Below, piece after piece: positions 16,556 through 25,336 of a stretch of DNA of 64,000 nt. A program made the position numbers and the translations under genes. The stretch is from positions 1,908,501 to 1,972,500 of the forward strand of contig CP085928.1 of the NCBI GenBank assembly GCA_020735665.1, in the 5' to 3' direction. Within the stretch, counting starts at the first letter, position 1. Each line of letters begins with the position of its first letter. The notes under the pieces were generated by a model. It was not told the DNA's origin. It ran no database searches and saw only the letters and a list, made by a program, of their open reading frames with translations. The stretch comes from Lachnospiraceae bacterium GAM79. Lineage in GTDB: Bacteria; Bacillota; Clostridia; Lachnospirales; Lachnospiraceae.

Positions 16556-18040
16556 CTACAGGAATAAATGTCTTACGCCTTCCGCATCAAATGTCACCTG
16601 TGGTACATGATCTACCTCGATCCGGTAAAGTGCATTTGCTGCCAGATGCTCGGCTGCCTGCTCCAGATCACGGATACCGGAGGTATTCTTGAATTCTTCA
16701 ATGACCGCATCCAGACCATCCTCTGTGATGATACATTCATTCTCTTTCAGACCGATCCGCTTCAATACCTTTGGCAATGCAAATTTACTGAAGATGATCT
16801 TCTTTTCTTCAAAGGTATAATCCGGTATGTCGATAACCGCAAAACGTGACATCAATGGCGCACTGATATCTTCTTTATTATTTGCCGTTGCGATCGGATA
16901 TACGCCAACGGTCGGGATCATACACTCCATATAGTTATCTGTAAATCCAAGGTTATCAAGCAAAGTCAGAAGTACATCCGCAGGATTTCCATTTCCCTTT
17001 CCGGATGCAGCCTTATCAAGCTCATTGATAATAAATACCAGATTGGATTCTCCTGCGATCGAGAATGCTTCCATGATGATACCCGGCTTTGCATTTGCAT
17101 AGATTCTGGAACTTCCTGTAAGCTGCTCCGGATCATTGATCGAACTCATATCAAGGGTTGTCCATGGCAGTTTCAGAATACGGGCAACCGCATACGCGAT
17201 CTGTGATTTTCCGGTACCGGCAGGTCCGACCAACAGAAGTCCATAAGCAGGAAGGGTATGAGTTCGGTTGATCTGGATAACCGTCTCCATGATCCTCTGC
17301 TTTACACGTTCCATTCCATATAATTCTTCATCCAGGATCCGTCTTGCTTCAACCGGATCGATTGCTTCAAAATAATTGCTCTTCCACTGAATATTCATCA
17401 TGATCGAGAGTGCTCTCTGTGCATGACGGCGCTCCTCCGGTGACACCTCGTTTGATCTGGCAACAGCAAGATTTCTTCTCGCCCAGAGACGGATATTATC
17501 CGGCATCGTTCTGCCCGCACATGTCATAAAATCAGAAATGCTCTGAAGACTGGTCAGCTTCATATCGTCGCCTTCCTCGTCTGCATCATCATCCTCCTCG
17601 ACTTCCTCTGACGCTGTACTTGCAAGCAGTCGTTCGATCATAAACTGTAAAAATCCATCTGCCGCAGATAACTTGGTTCCGCCACCAAATGCTGTCTCTC
17701 GGATTCTGTATACTGCATATCCGTCTTCCAGATTTTTACCGGACAGACGTACACTGATATGATTTTCTCCCAGCCATTTGATCAGACTGACAAATCTGGA
17801 ATCAATCTTTAAAATATCTGCTGAAAATGTCTCCCCATTTTCCTTGAATTCAAAAGCAGTACGCTTTGCCGGATTTGTAAAAACTCCCAGCGCATGATGG
17901 ATCCACTGTCTCTCACTGTTATCTAACACCAGAATCGGTTCCTCCGGTGTCTTTTCCTTTGCATTTGACTGAAATGCCGTATAGGTACAAACCGTATCCT
18001 CATTCTTTACCGGTTTATCACTGAAATCAAAAACTGGCAT
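16556..18040 (-). CDS. Lon-like AAA+ ATPase lacking a protease domain, with altered Walker B
   Basis: The N-terminal 220 residues are unassigned and include an acidic stretch (about 143-159). The rest resembles the Lon AAA+ module: DEELYGMERVKQRI before Walker A, Walker A GPAGTGKS at 272-279, a sensor-1-like ATANN, an SRF arginine-finger region, and a sensor-2-like SGIRDLEQA. The Walker B position reads LVFIINELDK, so the Mg-binding Asp is Asn (residue 339). The chain stops where the Lon Ser-Lys protease domain would begin. It may be a remodelling ATPase or a weak ATPase. I do not recognise a named family. Confidence 0.75.
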   Translation of the reverse strand: MPVFDFSDKPVKNEDTVCTYTAFQSNAKEKTPEEPILVLDNSERQWIHHALGVFTNPAKRTAFEFKENGETFSADILKIDSRFVSLIKWLGENHISVRLSGKNLEDGYAVYRIRETAFGGGTKLSAADGFLQFMIERLLASTASEEVEEDDDADEEGDDMKLTSLQSISDFMTCAGRTMPDNIRLWARRNLAVARSNEVSPEERRHAQRALSIMMNIQWKSNYFEAIDPVEARRILDEELYGMERVKQRIMETVIQINRTHTLPAYGLLLVGPAGTGKSQIAYAVARILKLPWTTLDMSSINDPEQLTGSSRIYANAKPGIIMEAFSIAGESNLVFIINELDKAASGKGNGNPADVLLTLLDNLGFTDNYMECMIPTVGVYPIATANNKEDISAPLMSRFAVIDIPDYTFEEKKIIFSKFALPKVLKRIGLKENECIITEDGLDAVIEEFKNTSGIRDLEQAAEHLAANALYRIEVDHVPQVTFDAEGVRHLFL

Positions 18041-18144
18041 ATATAATTTCTCCTTTTATCATTTTTTCTATTCTTCTACACCCGCAAGTGCTGTAATCTT
18101 TGCTTTCGCCTGTTAGTATGCATTTATTCTTATAAATGGCACCA

Positions 18145-18900
18145 TTACAGGTCAATATCAAGTTCTACCGGACAATGATCGGAACCCAACACCTCTGTAT
18201 GGATCTTTGCATCCACAAGTCTGGATTCCAGAACCTTTGAGGTCAAAAAATAGTCGATCCGCCATCCGGCATTCTTCTCTCTTGCCTTAAAACGGTAAGA
18301 CCACCAGGAATAAATGCCTTCTGCGTCCGGATTAAAAAAACGAAACGTATCAACAAATCCACTGTCAAGCAGGGTACTGAATTTTTCTCTTTCCTCATCT
18401 GTAAATCCGGCGTTCTTACGATTGGTCTTTGGATTTTTCAGATCGATCTCTGTATGTGCCACATTCATATCCCCACATACTACCACCGGCTTTGTCTGTT
18501 CCAACTGCTTCAGATACTCTCTGAAATCATCCTCCCATTTCATACGATAGTCCAGTCTGGCAAGCTCATTCTGTGAATTTGGCGTATATACAGTGACCAT
18601 ATAAAAATTATCATATTCGAGTGTGATGACTCGTCCCTCATGGTCGTGTTCTTCTATACCGATTCCATATGCCACTGACAACGGCTCTTTCTTTGCGAAA
18701 ATAGCAGTTCCGGAATATCCCTTTTTCTCTGCATAATTCCAATATTGATAATAACCCGGAAGCTCCAGTTGAAGCTGTCCTTCCTGCATTTTTGATTCCT
18801 GAATACAAAAAATATCTGCATCTGCCTCTTTAAAGAAATCCATAAAATTCTTTCCAACACATGCGCGAATTCCGTTCACATTCCACGATATCATCTTCAT
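18145..18900 (-). CDS. xth: Exodeoxyribonuclease III
   Basis: It is an AP endonuclease and 3' exonuclease of base-excision repair. The start chosen gives [13 protein letters not shown], the usual N-terminus, with GGGAGG 10 nt upstream; a longer frame lacks such a site. Family motifs are [23 protein letters not shown] and SDHCPVEL, which carry the metal ligands and catalytic His. The length of 251 residues is normal. It stands alone between the AAA+ gene and the GH32 gene. The 230 nt upstream show no clear element beyond a short CGGCA/TGCCG repeat. Confidence 0.95.
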   Translation of the reverse strand: MKMISWNVNGIRACVGKNFMDFFKEADADIFCIQESKMQEGQLQLELPGYYQYWNYAEKKGYSGTAIFAKKEPLSVAYGIGIEEHDHEGRVITLEYDNFYMVTVYTPNSQNELARLDYRMKWEDDFREYLKQLEQTKPVVVCGDMNVAHTEIDLKNPKTNRKNAGFTDEEREKFSTLLDSGFVDTFRFFNPDAEGIYSWWSYRFKAREKNAGWRIDYFLTSKVLESRLVDAKIHTEVLGSDHCPVELDIDL

Positions 18901-19131
18901 TGTAGTGCTTCCTCCCGTCTGATCTATATACATAAAAAGACCATCCGCTACCTCCTGAAAGCTCCGCTCTGCCTACGCAATAGAAAAAAGAGTCATGGGT
19001 AATACGGCAAATGCCGCACTTATTTCTAAACGAATGGTCATGTTTATTATACTACATCTGGTTTATCCGTCAAATAAATTCATTGCATTGTCGGTATTTC
19101 AGATTACTATTTCTATAACCGGTATCAGAAT

Positions 19132-20652
19132 TTATCTGTTCATCGGAATCTCAATATCGAACTTTTCTATATCGATTATCGCATTTCCATCACAGAAAAA
19201 CGAAATGCCATCTGCTGTCTGCGGCGTATAAATTACTGTACTCATTGACAACTCTCCGTCATTCACAAACAGTTCTACCGAATTGCGGTCAAGAATAAAC
19301 CGTAATGTTATCCGTTCTGCTTCCGATTCTACCTCTGCCCGCCTGATGCAGGCTACATCCCGGTTCATTCCGGAAAATGTCCGGTCAACTTCGATCTCCC
19401 GTTTTCTTCTGTTATATGTAATTCTGGTATAATGCTCTGCATCTTTTGCTACATCAATGTAAAACTCCTGAAATTTACCGGATTTTATTATTACTGTCAT
19501 ATCCAGCGTTCTTCCCTCTATCCCATCAAAGTTCTGCCCGCCTTCTACCTTTTCATTCGAATATGAAACCGGCCGAACCCGATATTGCTCCAGTTCTTTC
19601 ACAGGCTTCTGGATGATCCTGCCATCTGACAGATATAATTCTCTTGGAATTGTCATCATGCCCTGCCACTCCTGTCCATCCGGGATAAATGAATTATGCC
19701 ATGACTGCATCCATGCGATCAGGATTCTCCTTCCATCCGGAAGTTCTGTCGTCTGTGATGCATAAAAATCCAGACCTTTATCAAGTGTATGTGGCTGCTC
19801 CATTTGAAACTGCTTTTTTGCATGATCATATGTTCCAACAACATAGATCGCATTATTACCATTATGCAGTTCATTTCCCTGCGCCTGTACATCAGGTGGT
19901 GAAAACAACAGCACATCTTTTCCGTCCAACCTGAAATAATCCGGACATTCCCATACGCTTCCTAACCGTTCCATGTGCTCTGCAAATACACCTTCATATT
20001 TCCAACAACCTGCTGCTTTCTCAAAGGCTCCTGTCTCCTGTTCGGTAAGCTCTGTTTTTTCCAGATATTGATGTATTTCAGAATTTGAAAATAACGCGAT
20101 CATTCCTTTATTCTGAGCATCCCGGCTACAGGTCAGCATATAGTAAATACCATCTTCTTCCCATACCTTCGGATCTCTGAAATCAATATGGCTGAATCCC
20201 TCCGGCATCACCGCTCCTGTGAGAACAGGATTGTTCTTCAGCTTCTTATAACCTACACCATCTCCAACTGCCATACACTGATTCTGAAGATTACAGCCAC
20301 CATTCTTATCTTTACTGACTCCTGTATAAAACAACACATGTCCAAGATTTGTCATAACTGCCGAACCGGAAAAGCATCCTTCCTCATCATATTCCATATC
20401 CGGTGCGAGTACAGTCTGATACTGCTTCCAACTTATCATATCTTCACTTACCTGATGTCCCCAATGCATCGGTCCCCATACATTGCTATATGGATGATAT
20501 TGATAAAACAAATGGATTTGTCCCTTATATACTGAAAATCCATTGGGATCATTCATCCAGCCGATCGGTGGTGTCACATGAAATAACGGTCTTTTATCAG
20601 CATCAACTTCATATTCTTTTTCATATTTTCTGGCTGCTTCTAATGTATGCAT
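19132..20652 (-). CDS. GH32 sucrose(-6-phosphate) hydrolase / beta-fructofuranosidase
   Basis: The 506-residue enzyme has the GH32 nucleophile motif WMNDPNG (Asp35), FRDPKVW with the transition-state Asp, and WECPD with the acid/base Glu, followed by a C-terminal beta-sandwich. No signal peptide is present, so it acts in the cytoplasm on sucrose, sucrose-6-phosphate or short fructans. It is not next to a PTS gene, so the phosphorylated or free form cannot be decided. AAGGAG precedes ATG. A second, more divergent GH32 lies at 46109-47587. Confidence 0.93.
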   Translation of the reverse strand: MHTLEAARKYEKEYEVDADKRPLFHVTPPIGWMNDPNGFSVYKGQIHLFYQYHPYSNVWGPMHWGHQVSEDMISWKQYQTVLAPDMEYDEEGCFSGSAVMTNLGHVLFYTGVSKDKNGGCNLQNQCMAVGDGVGYKKLKNNPVLTGAVMPEGFSHIDFRDPKVWEEDGIYYMLTCSRDAQNKGMIALFSNSEIHQYLEKTELTEQETGAFEKAAGCWKYEGVFAEHMERLGSVWECPDYFRLDGKDVLLFSPPDVQAQGNELHNGNNAIYVVGTYDHAKKQFQMEQPHTLDKGLDFYASQTTELPDGRRILIAWMQSWHNSFIPDGQEWQGMMTIPRELYLSDGRIIQKPVKELEQYRVRPVSYSNEKVEGGQNFDGIEGRTLDMTVIIKSGKFQEFYIDVAKDAEHYTRITYNRRKREIEVDRTFSGMNRDVACIRRAEVESEAERITLRFILDRNSVELFVNDGELSMSTVIYTPQTADGISFFCDGNAIIDIEKFDIEIPMNR

Positions 20653-20663
20653 ATTCTTTCTCC

Positions 20664-21224
20664 TTATCCAAGCTCCAAGGCTGTCTTTGCAATTGCCTCC
20701 GGGATACCCTTTTCCAGTTCACACGTCATCTCATGCCACTGTTCGCCGCCCCACGAAGAAACCGACATGCCGTTATCCTCATATCCCATCTTCCGGTACA
20801 TGGCAACCTTGGATTCCAGACAGGTAAGGATCAGTCGCTTTCGTCCATTCTGTCTTTCCCTGTTCTTATAACATTCCATCATCTCGGAAGCCAGCCCAAT
20901 CCTGCGATATTCCGGCAAAACATCAACACCAAGGATCATTACATTTTCTCCGGCAGGATCATACAGATCTGCATTCTGAAAAAATTCATCACGCAAAACC
21001 GTTTCATTTGTAGACAGACCATTAATAAATCCGGCAATCTTACCTGTTGCTTTATCTACCGCAACCAGAAACATTTCCGGCACTTTCTCCACACGCAAAT
21101 GCATCATTTCCGGAGTACAGGCCTCATTCGGAGGAAAACAGATCCGTTCGATCTCTGCTGTTTGCTCTGCTTCATTCTTTTTAATATTTCGGAACTCAAA
21201 TCTTGCTAAATTTTCCTGTGTCAC
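20664..21224 (-). CDS. GNAT-family N-acetyltransferase
   Basis: The 186-residue protein has the GNAT acetyl-CoA motif region VLPEYRRIGLASEMME and a C-terminal MYRKMGYEDNGMS segment. The acceptor is unknown. GTG is used as start, with AAGGAG 7-8 nt upstream. It ends 11 nt before the GH32 gene on the same strand and is probably co-transcribed, though no functional link follows from that. Confidence 0.85.
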   Translation of the reverse strand: MTQENLARFEFRNIKKNEAEQTAEIERICFPPNEACTPEMMHLRVEKVPEMFLVAVDKATGKIAGFINGLSTNETVLRDEFFQNADLYDPAGENVMILGVDVLPEYRRIGLASEMMECYKNRERQNGRKRLILTCLESKVAMYRKMGYEDNGMSVSSWGGEQWHEMTCELEKGIPEAIAKTALELG

Positions 21225-21303
21225 TGTTAAACTCCTTCTTGCTATTTGTTATGAACTCTGTATTATAGATAATATAGGAACTATTTTTTCAGGAGGAACT
21301 ATT

Positions 21304-21489
21304 ATGGGTATTAAAGACATCGATATAAACAAAGACGGGGTTACACTCGGCGATCATATTGAAAATATGAAAGAAAATCAATATATCTTTGGAATCTCCG
21401 TATCCTGCGGGATTCCATATTTTTCCCGGAAAGCCTTCATATCTTCTTTTCCACGGATCAACATGACATCTTCAAATGTCCCATTATGA
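21304..21489 (+). pseudogene. Small ORF or truncated gene start with good expression signals
   Basis: TTGTTA (21246-21251), 18 nt and TAATAT (21270-21275) make a promoter-like pair. AGGAGG lies 7 nt before ATG. The first 28 residues (MGIKDIDINKDG..., then LGDHIENMKEN) look like a normal hydrophilic N-terminus. From about codon 26 the frame runs antisense through a conserved-looking gene on the other strand and its sequence becomes atypical. It may be the head of a gene whose body was lost, or a genuine 61-residue protein overlapping a convergent gene. Confidence 0.35.
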
Positions 21490-21602
21490 ATATCCTGAAA
21501 GCCTGCGACCTGTTCACCGGTGCAAATGCTGCATTTGATGACCGGTCGTTTTTTCTGACTGTCATACGCTATCTGATCTTTCTTTTTTCGAAATAATCCC
21601 AT
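21378..21602 (-). CDS. Small conserved hypothetical protein with a CSICTG motif
   Basis: The 74 residues start with MGLFRKKKDQ and contain KCSICTGEQVAGFQDIHNG, then an RGKEDMKAFREKYGI helix. I recall similar short proteins in Lachnospiraceae annotated as hypothetical. Two Cys three residues apart might bind a metal or form a disulfide; this is inference. The start is preceded by GGAAG. The YgjP-like gene lies 27 nt upstream on the same strand, so the two may share a transcript. Confidence 0.6.
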   Translation of the reverse strand: MGLFRKKKDQIAYDSQKKRPVIKCSICTGEQVAGFQDIHNGTFEDVMLIRGKEDMKAFREKYGIPQDTEIPKIY

Positions 21603-21628
21603 ATTAAACTTCCTTTACATTTCAGGCT

Positions 21629-22219
21629 TTAATTCGCCAGTTGATATTCTTTTAACTGCTTCCGTCTCACTCTATAGTCCGGACAATACCGCTCCACCTC
21701 TGACCAGAATTCTTTGGAATGATTCATATGCCGTCTGTGTGCCAGCTCATGCACTACTACATAGTCAAGTAATTCATCCGGCAGATAATATAATTGATAA
21801 TTAAAATTCACATTCCCGGCACTGCTGCAGCTTCCCCATCTGGTCTTCTGGTTGCGGATCGTGATGCGCCCAACTGTCACCTGCATAACCGCACAATAGT
21901 ACTTTACCCGGTCTGCAATCTTGTCTTTGATCTTCTGAATCTCTGCATCTGATAACGCATCCACAGATGGAACCTGAATTTTCGTGCGTGCATCCGCACG
22001 CTTTTTTACCTGATTCACTTTCTTTAAGATCCATTCCTGCTGCTTCTCTATAAATGCTTTTAATTCCCGGTCAGATAATCTCGCCGGAATCCTTGCAAGT
22101 ACCGTTCCATCCGGTCGCACCTCCAGGCCGAGACTTTTTCTCCCGGACCTTATAACCTGTACCCGGATGTTTTCATTTGTCCCTTTGTCATTCAGTATTA
22201 TCTCTGTCAGCATATTCAT
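21629..22219 (-). CDS. YgjP-like (M48/DUF45) metal-dependent hydrolase
   Basis: The 196-residue protein has the zinc motif VVHELAHRRHMNHSKEFW near residue 155 (HExxH plus a downstream third ligand region) and the TRWGSCS segment characteristic of YgjP/DUF45 proteins. The physiological substrate is not known. Start usage is uncertain: two ATGs lie two codons apart and neither has a strong ribosome binding site. The 140 nt between this gene and the ABC-F gene hold no clear element. Confidence 0.88.
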   Translation of the reverse strand: MNMLTEIILNDKGTNENIRVQVIRSGRKSLGLEVRPDGTVLARIPARLSDRELKAFIEKQQEWILKKVNQVKKRADARTKIQVPSVDALSDAEIQKIKDKIADRVKYYCAVMQVTVGRITIRNQKTRWGSCSSAGNVNFNYQLYYLPDELLDYVVVHELAHRRHMNHSKEFWSEVERYCPDYRVRRKQLKEYQLAN

Positions 22220-22360
22220 AGCCGTCTATATTCCCATCCGATTATAGACAGTCTTCACCTCATATTTATAACTTCATTTCTCATACTAAACTATATGTGC
22301 TATCAATTACAGACAGCCTTATATTTTCTACATAAAAACTGCCTGCAATACTTTTCTTTA

Positions 22361-23917
22361 TTACAGTGTCAGCACACTGTACTCTTCCAGATTCCACACC
22401 TTTGTCACAATATCCGAATAGAACTCCGGCTCATGGCAGACTAACAGAACCGAACCATGATAGTCTTTCAGTGCCCGCTTCAATTCGTCCTTTGCATCCA
22501 CATCCAGATGGTTTGTCGGCTCATCGAGGATCAACAGATTCGTTTCCTGATTGATCAGCTTACACAGGCGTACCTTTGCCTGCTCGCCACCGCTTAATAC
22601 CTTAACCTTGCTCTCGATGTGCTTGGTTGTCAATCCGCATTTGGCAAGTGCCGACCGCACCTCATACTGTGAAAATCCCGGAAATTCCTGCCAGATTTCT
22701 TCCAGACAGGTATTCTCTGTTCCGGCCATTTCCTGTTCAAAATAGCCTTTATACAGATAATCACCCAGATGCACCGTACCGGATATCGGCTTGATGATTC
22801 CAAGCAGACTCTTAAGCAGCGTACTCTTTCCTATACCATTTGTACCAACGATCGCGATCTTTTCTCCACGCTCCATCCGAAGGTTGATTGGTTTGGAAAG
22901 CGGCGCCTGTTTATCATATCCGATCACCAGATCCTCAGTCTCAAATAACATCTTACCCGGTGTTCTCGCTTCCTTGAAGTAAAATTCCGGCTTTGGACGT
23001 TCTCTCGCAAGTTCTATCACATCCATCTTGTCCAGCTTCTTCTGTCTGGACATCGCCATATTTCTTGTGGCAACACGCGCTTTATTTCTGGCAACGAAAT
23101 CCTTCAGCTCGCTGATCTCCTGCTGTTGTTTCCGGTAAGCAGCCTCCTGCTGTGCCTTTCTCGCCTCGTATACTTCTAAGAATTTGTCATAGTTGCCGAC
23201 ATAGCGGTTCAATTCCTGGTTCTCCATATGATAGATGATATTTACGACATCATTTAAAAATGGAATATCATGGCTGATCAGGATAAATGCGTTCTCATAC
23301 TCCTGCAAATACCGCTTCAGCCATTCGATATGTTCTGCATCCAGATAGTTTGTCGGCTCATCAAGCAACAGAATCTCCGGCTTCTCAAGTAACAGCTTTG
23401 CAAGCAAAACCTTGGTACGCTGACCACCGCTCAGATCTGTTACGTCATGATCCAGTCCAAGTTCCAGAAGTCCCAGTGCTCTCGCTACCTGTTCCGTCTT
23501 GGCATCGATCATATAGAAATCATGATTTGTCAGAAGGTCCTGCAATGTGCCGACCTCCTCCATCATTTCCATGATCTCATCATCCGTTGCATCCGCCATA
23601 CTGTCATAGATTTGGTTGATTTTCTCCTCCATCTCAAACAGATAGGAAAATGCCGACTTCAGCACAGATTCGATCGTCATTCCCTTTTCCAGCACCGCAT
23701 GCTGATCCAGATAGCCAACACGCACATGCTTGTTCCATTCCACCTTGCCCTCATCCGGTGCAAGTGTGCCTGTTACAATATTCATAAAGGTACTTTTACC
23801 TTCACCATTTGCTCCAACCAGTCCGATATGTTCACCGGCAAGCAACCGGAAAGATACATTATTGAAAATGGCTCTGTCTCCAAAACCATGTGTCAAATTT
23901 TCTACATTTAAAATCAT
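22361..23917 (-). CDS. ABC-F family ATP-binding protein
   Basis: Two ABC cassettes lie on one chain of 518 residues without TM helices. Walker A motifs are GANGEGKST and GTNGIGKST, and signatures are LSGGQRTK and LSGGEQAK. A charged coiled linker (EARKAQQEAAYRKQQQ, about 250-300) joins them. This is the ABC-F plan: ribosome-associated ATPases that modulate translation or protect ribosomes from antibiotics. Nothing here shows resistance; a housekeeping subfamily similar to YbiT/EttA is as likely. Confidence 0.92.
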   Translation of the reverse strand: MILNVENLTHGFGDRAIFNNVSFRLLAGEHIGLVGANGEGKSTFMNIVTGTLAPDEGKVEWNKHVRVGYLDQHAVLEKGMTIESVLKSAFSYLFEMEEKINQIYDSMADATDDEIMEMMEEVGTLQDLLTNHDFYMIDAKTEQVARALGLLELGLDHDVTDLSGGQRTKVLLAKLLLEKPEILLLDEPTNYLDAEHIEWLKRYLQEYENAFILISHDIPFLNDVVNIIYHMENQELNRYVGNYDKFLEVYEARKAQQEAAYRKQQQEISELKDFVARNKARVATRNMAMSRQKKLDKMDVIELARERPKPEFYFKEARTPGKMLFETEDLVIGYDKQAPLSKPINLRMERGEKIAIVGTNGIGKSTLLKSLLGIIKPISGTVHLGDYLYKGYFEQEMAGTENTCLEEIWQEFPGFSQYEVRSALAKCGLTTKHIESKVKVLSGGEQAKVRLCKLINQETNLLILDEPTNHLDVDAKDELKRALKDYHGSVLLVCHEPEFYSDIVTKVWNLEEYSVLTL

Positions 23918-24040
23918 TCGTCTTACCCTTTTCCGTTTATTTCGTGATAAGGTTACTATACCTTATGGATAGGATTCAGACAAGATAACTTTTTCCCATT
24001 CCTTCGATTTTCTTTTTCCCCCGCCTATGCTAGAATGTGA

Positions 24041-24260
24041 TTGCAGATGGTATTCGTGTGCGCACTTATCTACTTCTATATTTGTGTATCCTTAACATTC
24101 CCAATCAGGGGACGCTTCCGCTCGTTTCGGTCTGCAGCGGTACTAAGATGCCACTTATGTGCCATCAAGTACCGGCGACCTCAAATGCCCCTGTATTGGC
24201 AAGTTAAGATACACAAATAACATATAGGTTACGAATGCACACACGAATATCATCTGCAAA
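24041..24260. repeat. Long imperfect palindrome, element C
   Basis: The outer arms TTGCAGATGGTATTCGTGTG (24041-24060) and its near complement (about 24240-24260) are followed inwards by GTGTATCCTTAAC pairing GTTAAGATACAC, then AGGGG and CCCCT. The centre is a hairpin, CGGTACTAAGATGCC to CATCAAGTACCG (24138-24174). The whole 220 nt can fold into one rod. The core shares GGTACTAAG with elements A and B while the arms differ, so structure rather than arm sequence is kept. It lies in the 360-nt gap before the CobW-like gene and may be a structured RNA or palindromic repeat. Confidence 0.7.
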
Positions 24261-24280
24261 TACAGCAAGAGGTGATTTTT

Positions 24281-25225
24281 ATGATTCAGATAGATTTGAT
24301 CACCGGATTCTTAGGTTCCGGTAAAACTACTTTTATAAGGAAATATGCTAAATACCTGATCGATCAGGGCTTAAACATCGGTATTCTTGAAAACGATTTT
24401 GGTGCAGTCAATGTCGATGCCATGCTGTTACAGGATATCCTTGGTGATAACTGTACACTAGAAATGGTTGCCGGCGGTTGTGATGCCGACTGTCACCGCA
24501 GACGATTCAAAACCAAGCTGATCGCAATGGGAATGTGTGGTTATGACCGCGTTCTGGTAGAGCCATCCGGCATCTTCGATATGGATGAATTCTTCGATGT
24601 CCTGCACGAAGATCCGCTTGACCGCTGGTACACGATTGGAAATGTTATTACGATCATTGATGCCACACTGGAGCAAAATCTCTCCGAGGCTTCCCGTTAT
24701 CTTCTGTCTTCTCAGGTGGCACAGGCCGGCACTGTCTTATACAGTCATTCACAGGAAGCCACACCGAAACAGTTAGCCTCTACCAAAGATTATGTAAAAC
24801 AGTCATTTGACATTTTACACTCTAAGTCCACACCAAAGCAGGTCGTTCTGGAAAAAGACTGGAAAGATCTGACCGATGAGGACTATAAAGCAATCCTCTC
24901 ATCCGGCTATCAAGATGCCAATTATACGAAACTCTGGTTTGACGACAAACAGACCTACGACAGTCTGTACTTCATGAATATGGATTTTACAGAGGATTTC
25001 TTAAAAGAAAGTTGCCAGAAAATCCTGCACGATCCAGCCTGTGGTAAGGTCTTCCGGATTAAAGGGTTCCAGAAGCTCGCTGATGGAAGCTGGATATCCA
25101 TCAACGTCACCCACCAGAAGACCGAGATCAAACCGATCCCAAATGGACAAGCCATCCTGATCGTCATCGGCGAAGGATTAAATCAGGAAGCTATAGAAGG
25201 ATATTGGGGAAAATCGAAACCTTGA
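24281..25225 (+). CDS. CobW-like (G3E family) nucleotide-binding protein with altered motifs
   Basis: The 314-residue protein starts MIQIDLITGFLGSGKTTF (P-loop at residues 9-16) and has the G3E Walker B VEPSGIFD. G3E proteins are metallochaperones or insertases (CobW, UreG, HypB). The usual metal motif CxCC is replaced by GGCDADCH (Cys67, Cys71), and I cannot find the guanine-specific NKxD in its usual place, where the sequence reads TVLYSHSQEAT. Metal and nucleotide use may therefore differ. ATG was chosen over an upstream GTG because AAGAGGTGA precedes it. Confidence 0.8.
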   Translation: MIQIDLITGFLGSGKTTFIRKYAKYLIDQGLNIGILENDFGAVNVDAMLLQDILGDNCTLEMVAGGCDADCHRRRFKTKLIAMGMCGYDRVLVEPSGIFDMDEFFDVLHEDPLDRWYTIGNVITIIDATLEQNLSEASRYLLSSQVAQAGTVLYSHSQEATPKQLASTKDYVKQSFDILHSKSTPKQVVLEKDWKDLTDEDYKAILSSGYQDANYTKLWFDDKQTYDSLYFMNMDFTEDFLKESCQKILHDPACGKVFRIKGFQKLADGSWISINVTHQKTEIKPIPNGQAILIVIGEGLNQEAIEGYWGKSKP

Positions 25226-25336
25226 GTAAATTTTCTCTATATTTTCTCCCCTCTCTGTGGTATTCTCTTATAGGGCACTTCATTTTCTTAAGTGTCCACC
25301 GTATATTGATTAATTTACGAAGGAGAATTTCAAAAA

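Noticed and set aside
23918-24040. Small Cys-rich ORF beside element C, as seen between elements A and B
   Set aside because: No ATG with a ribosome binding site and a Cys-rich frame was found on either strand.
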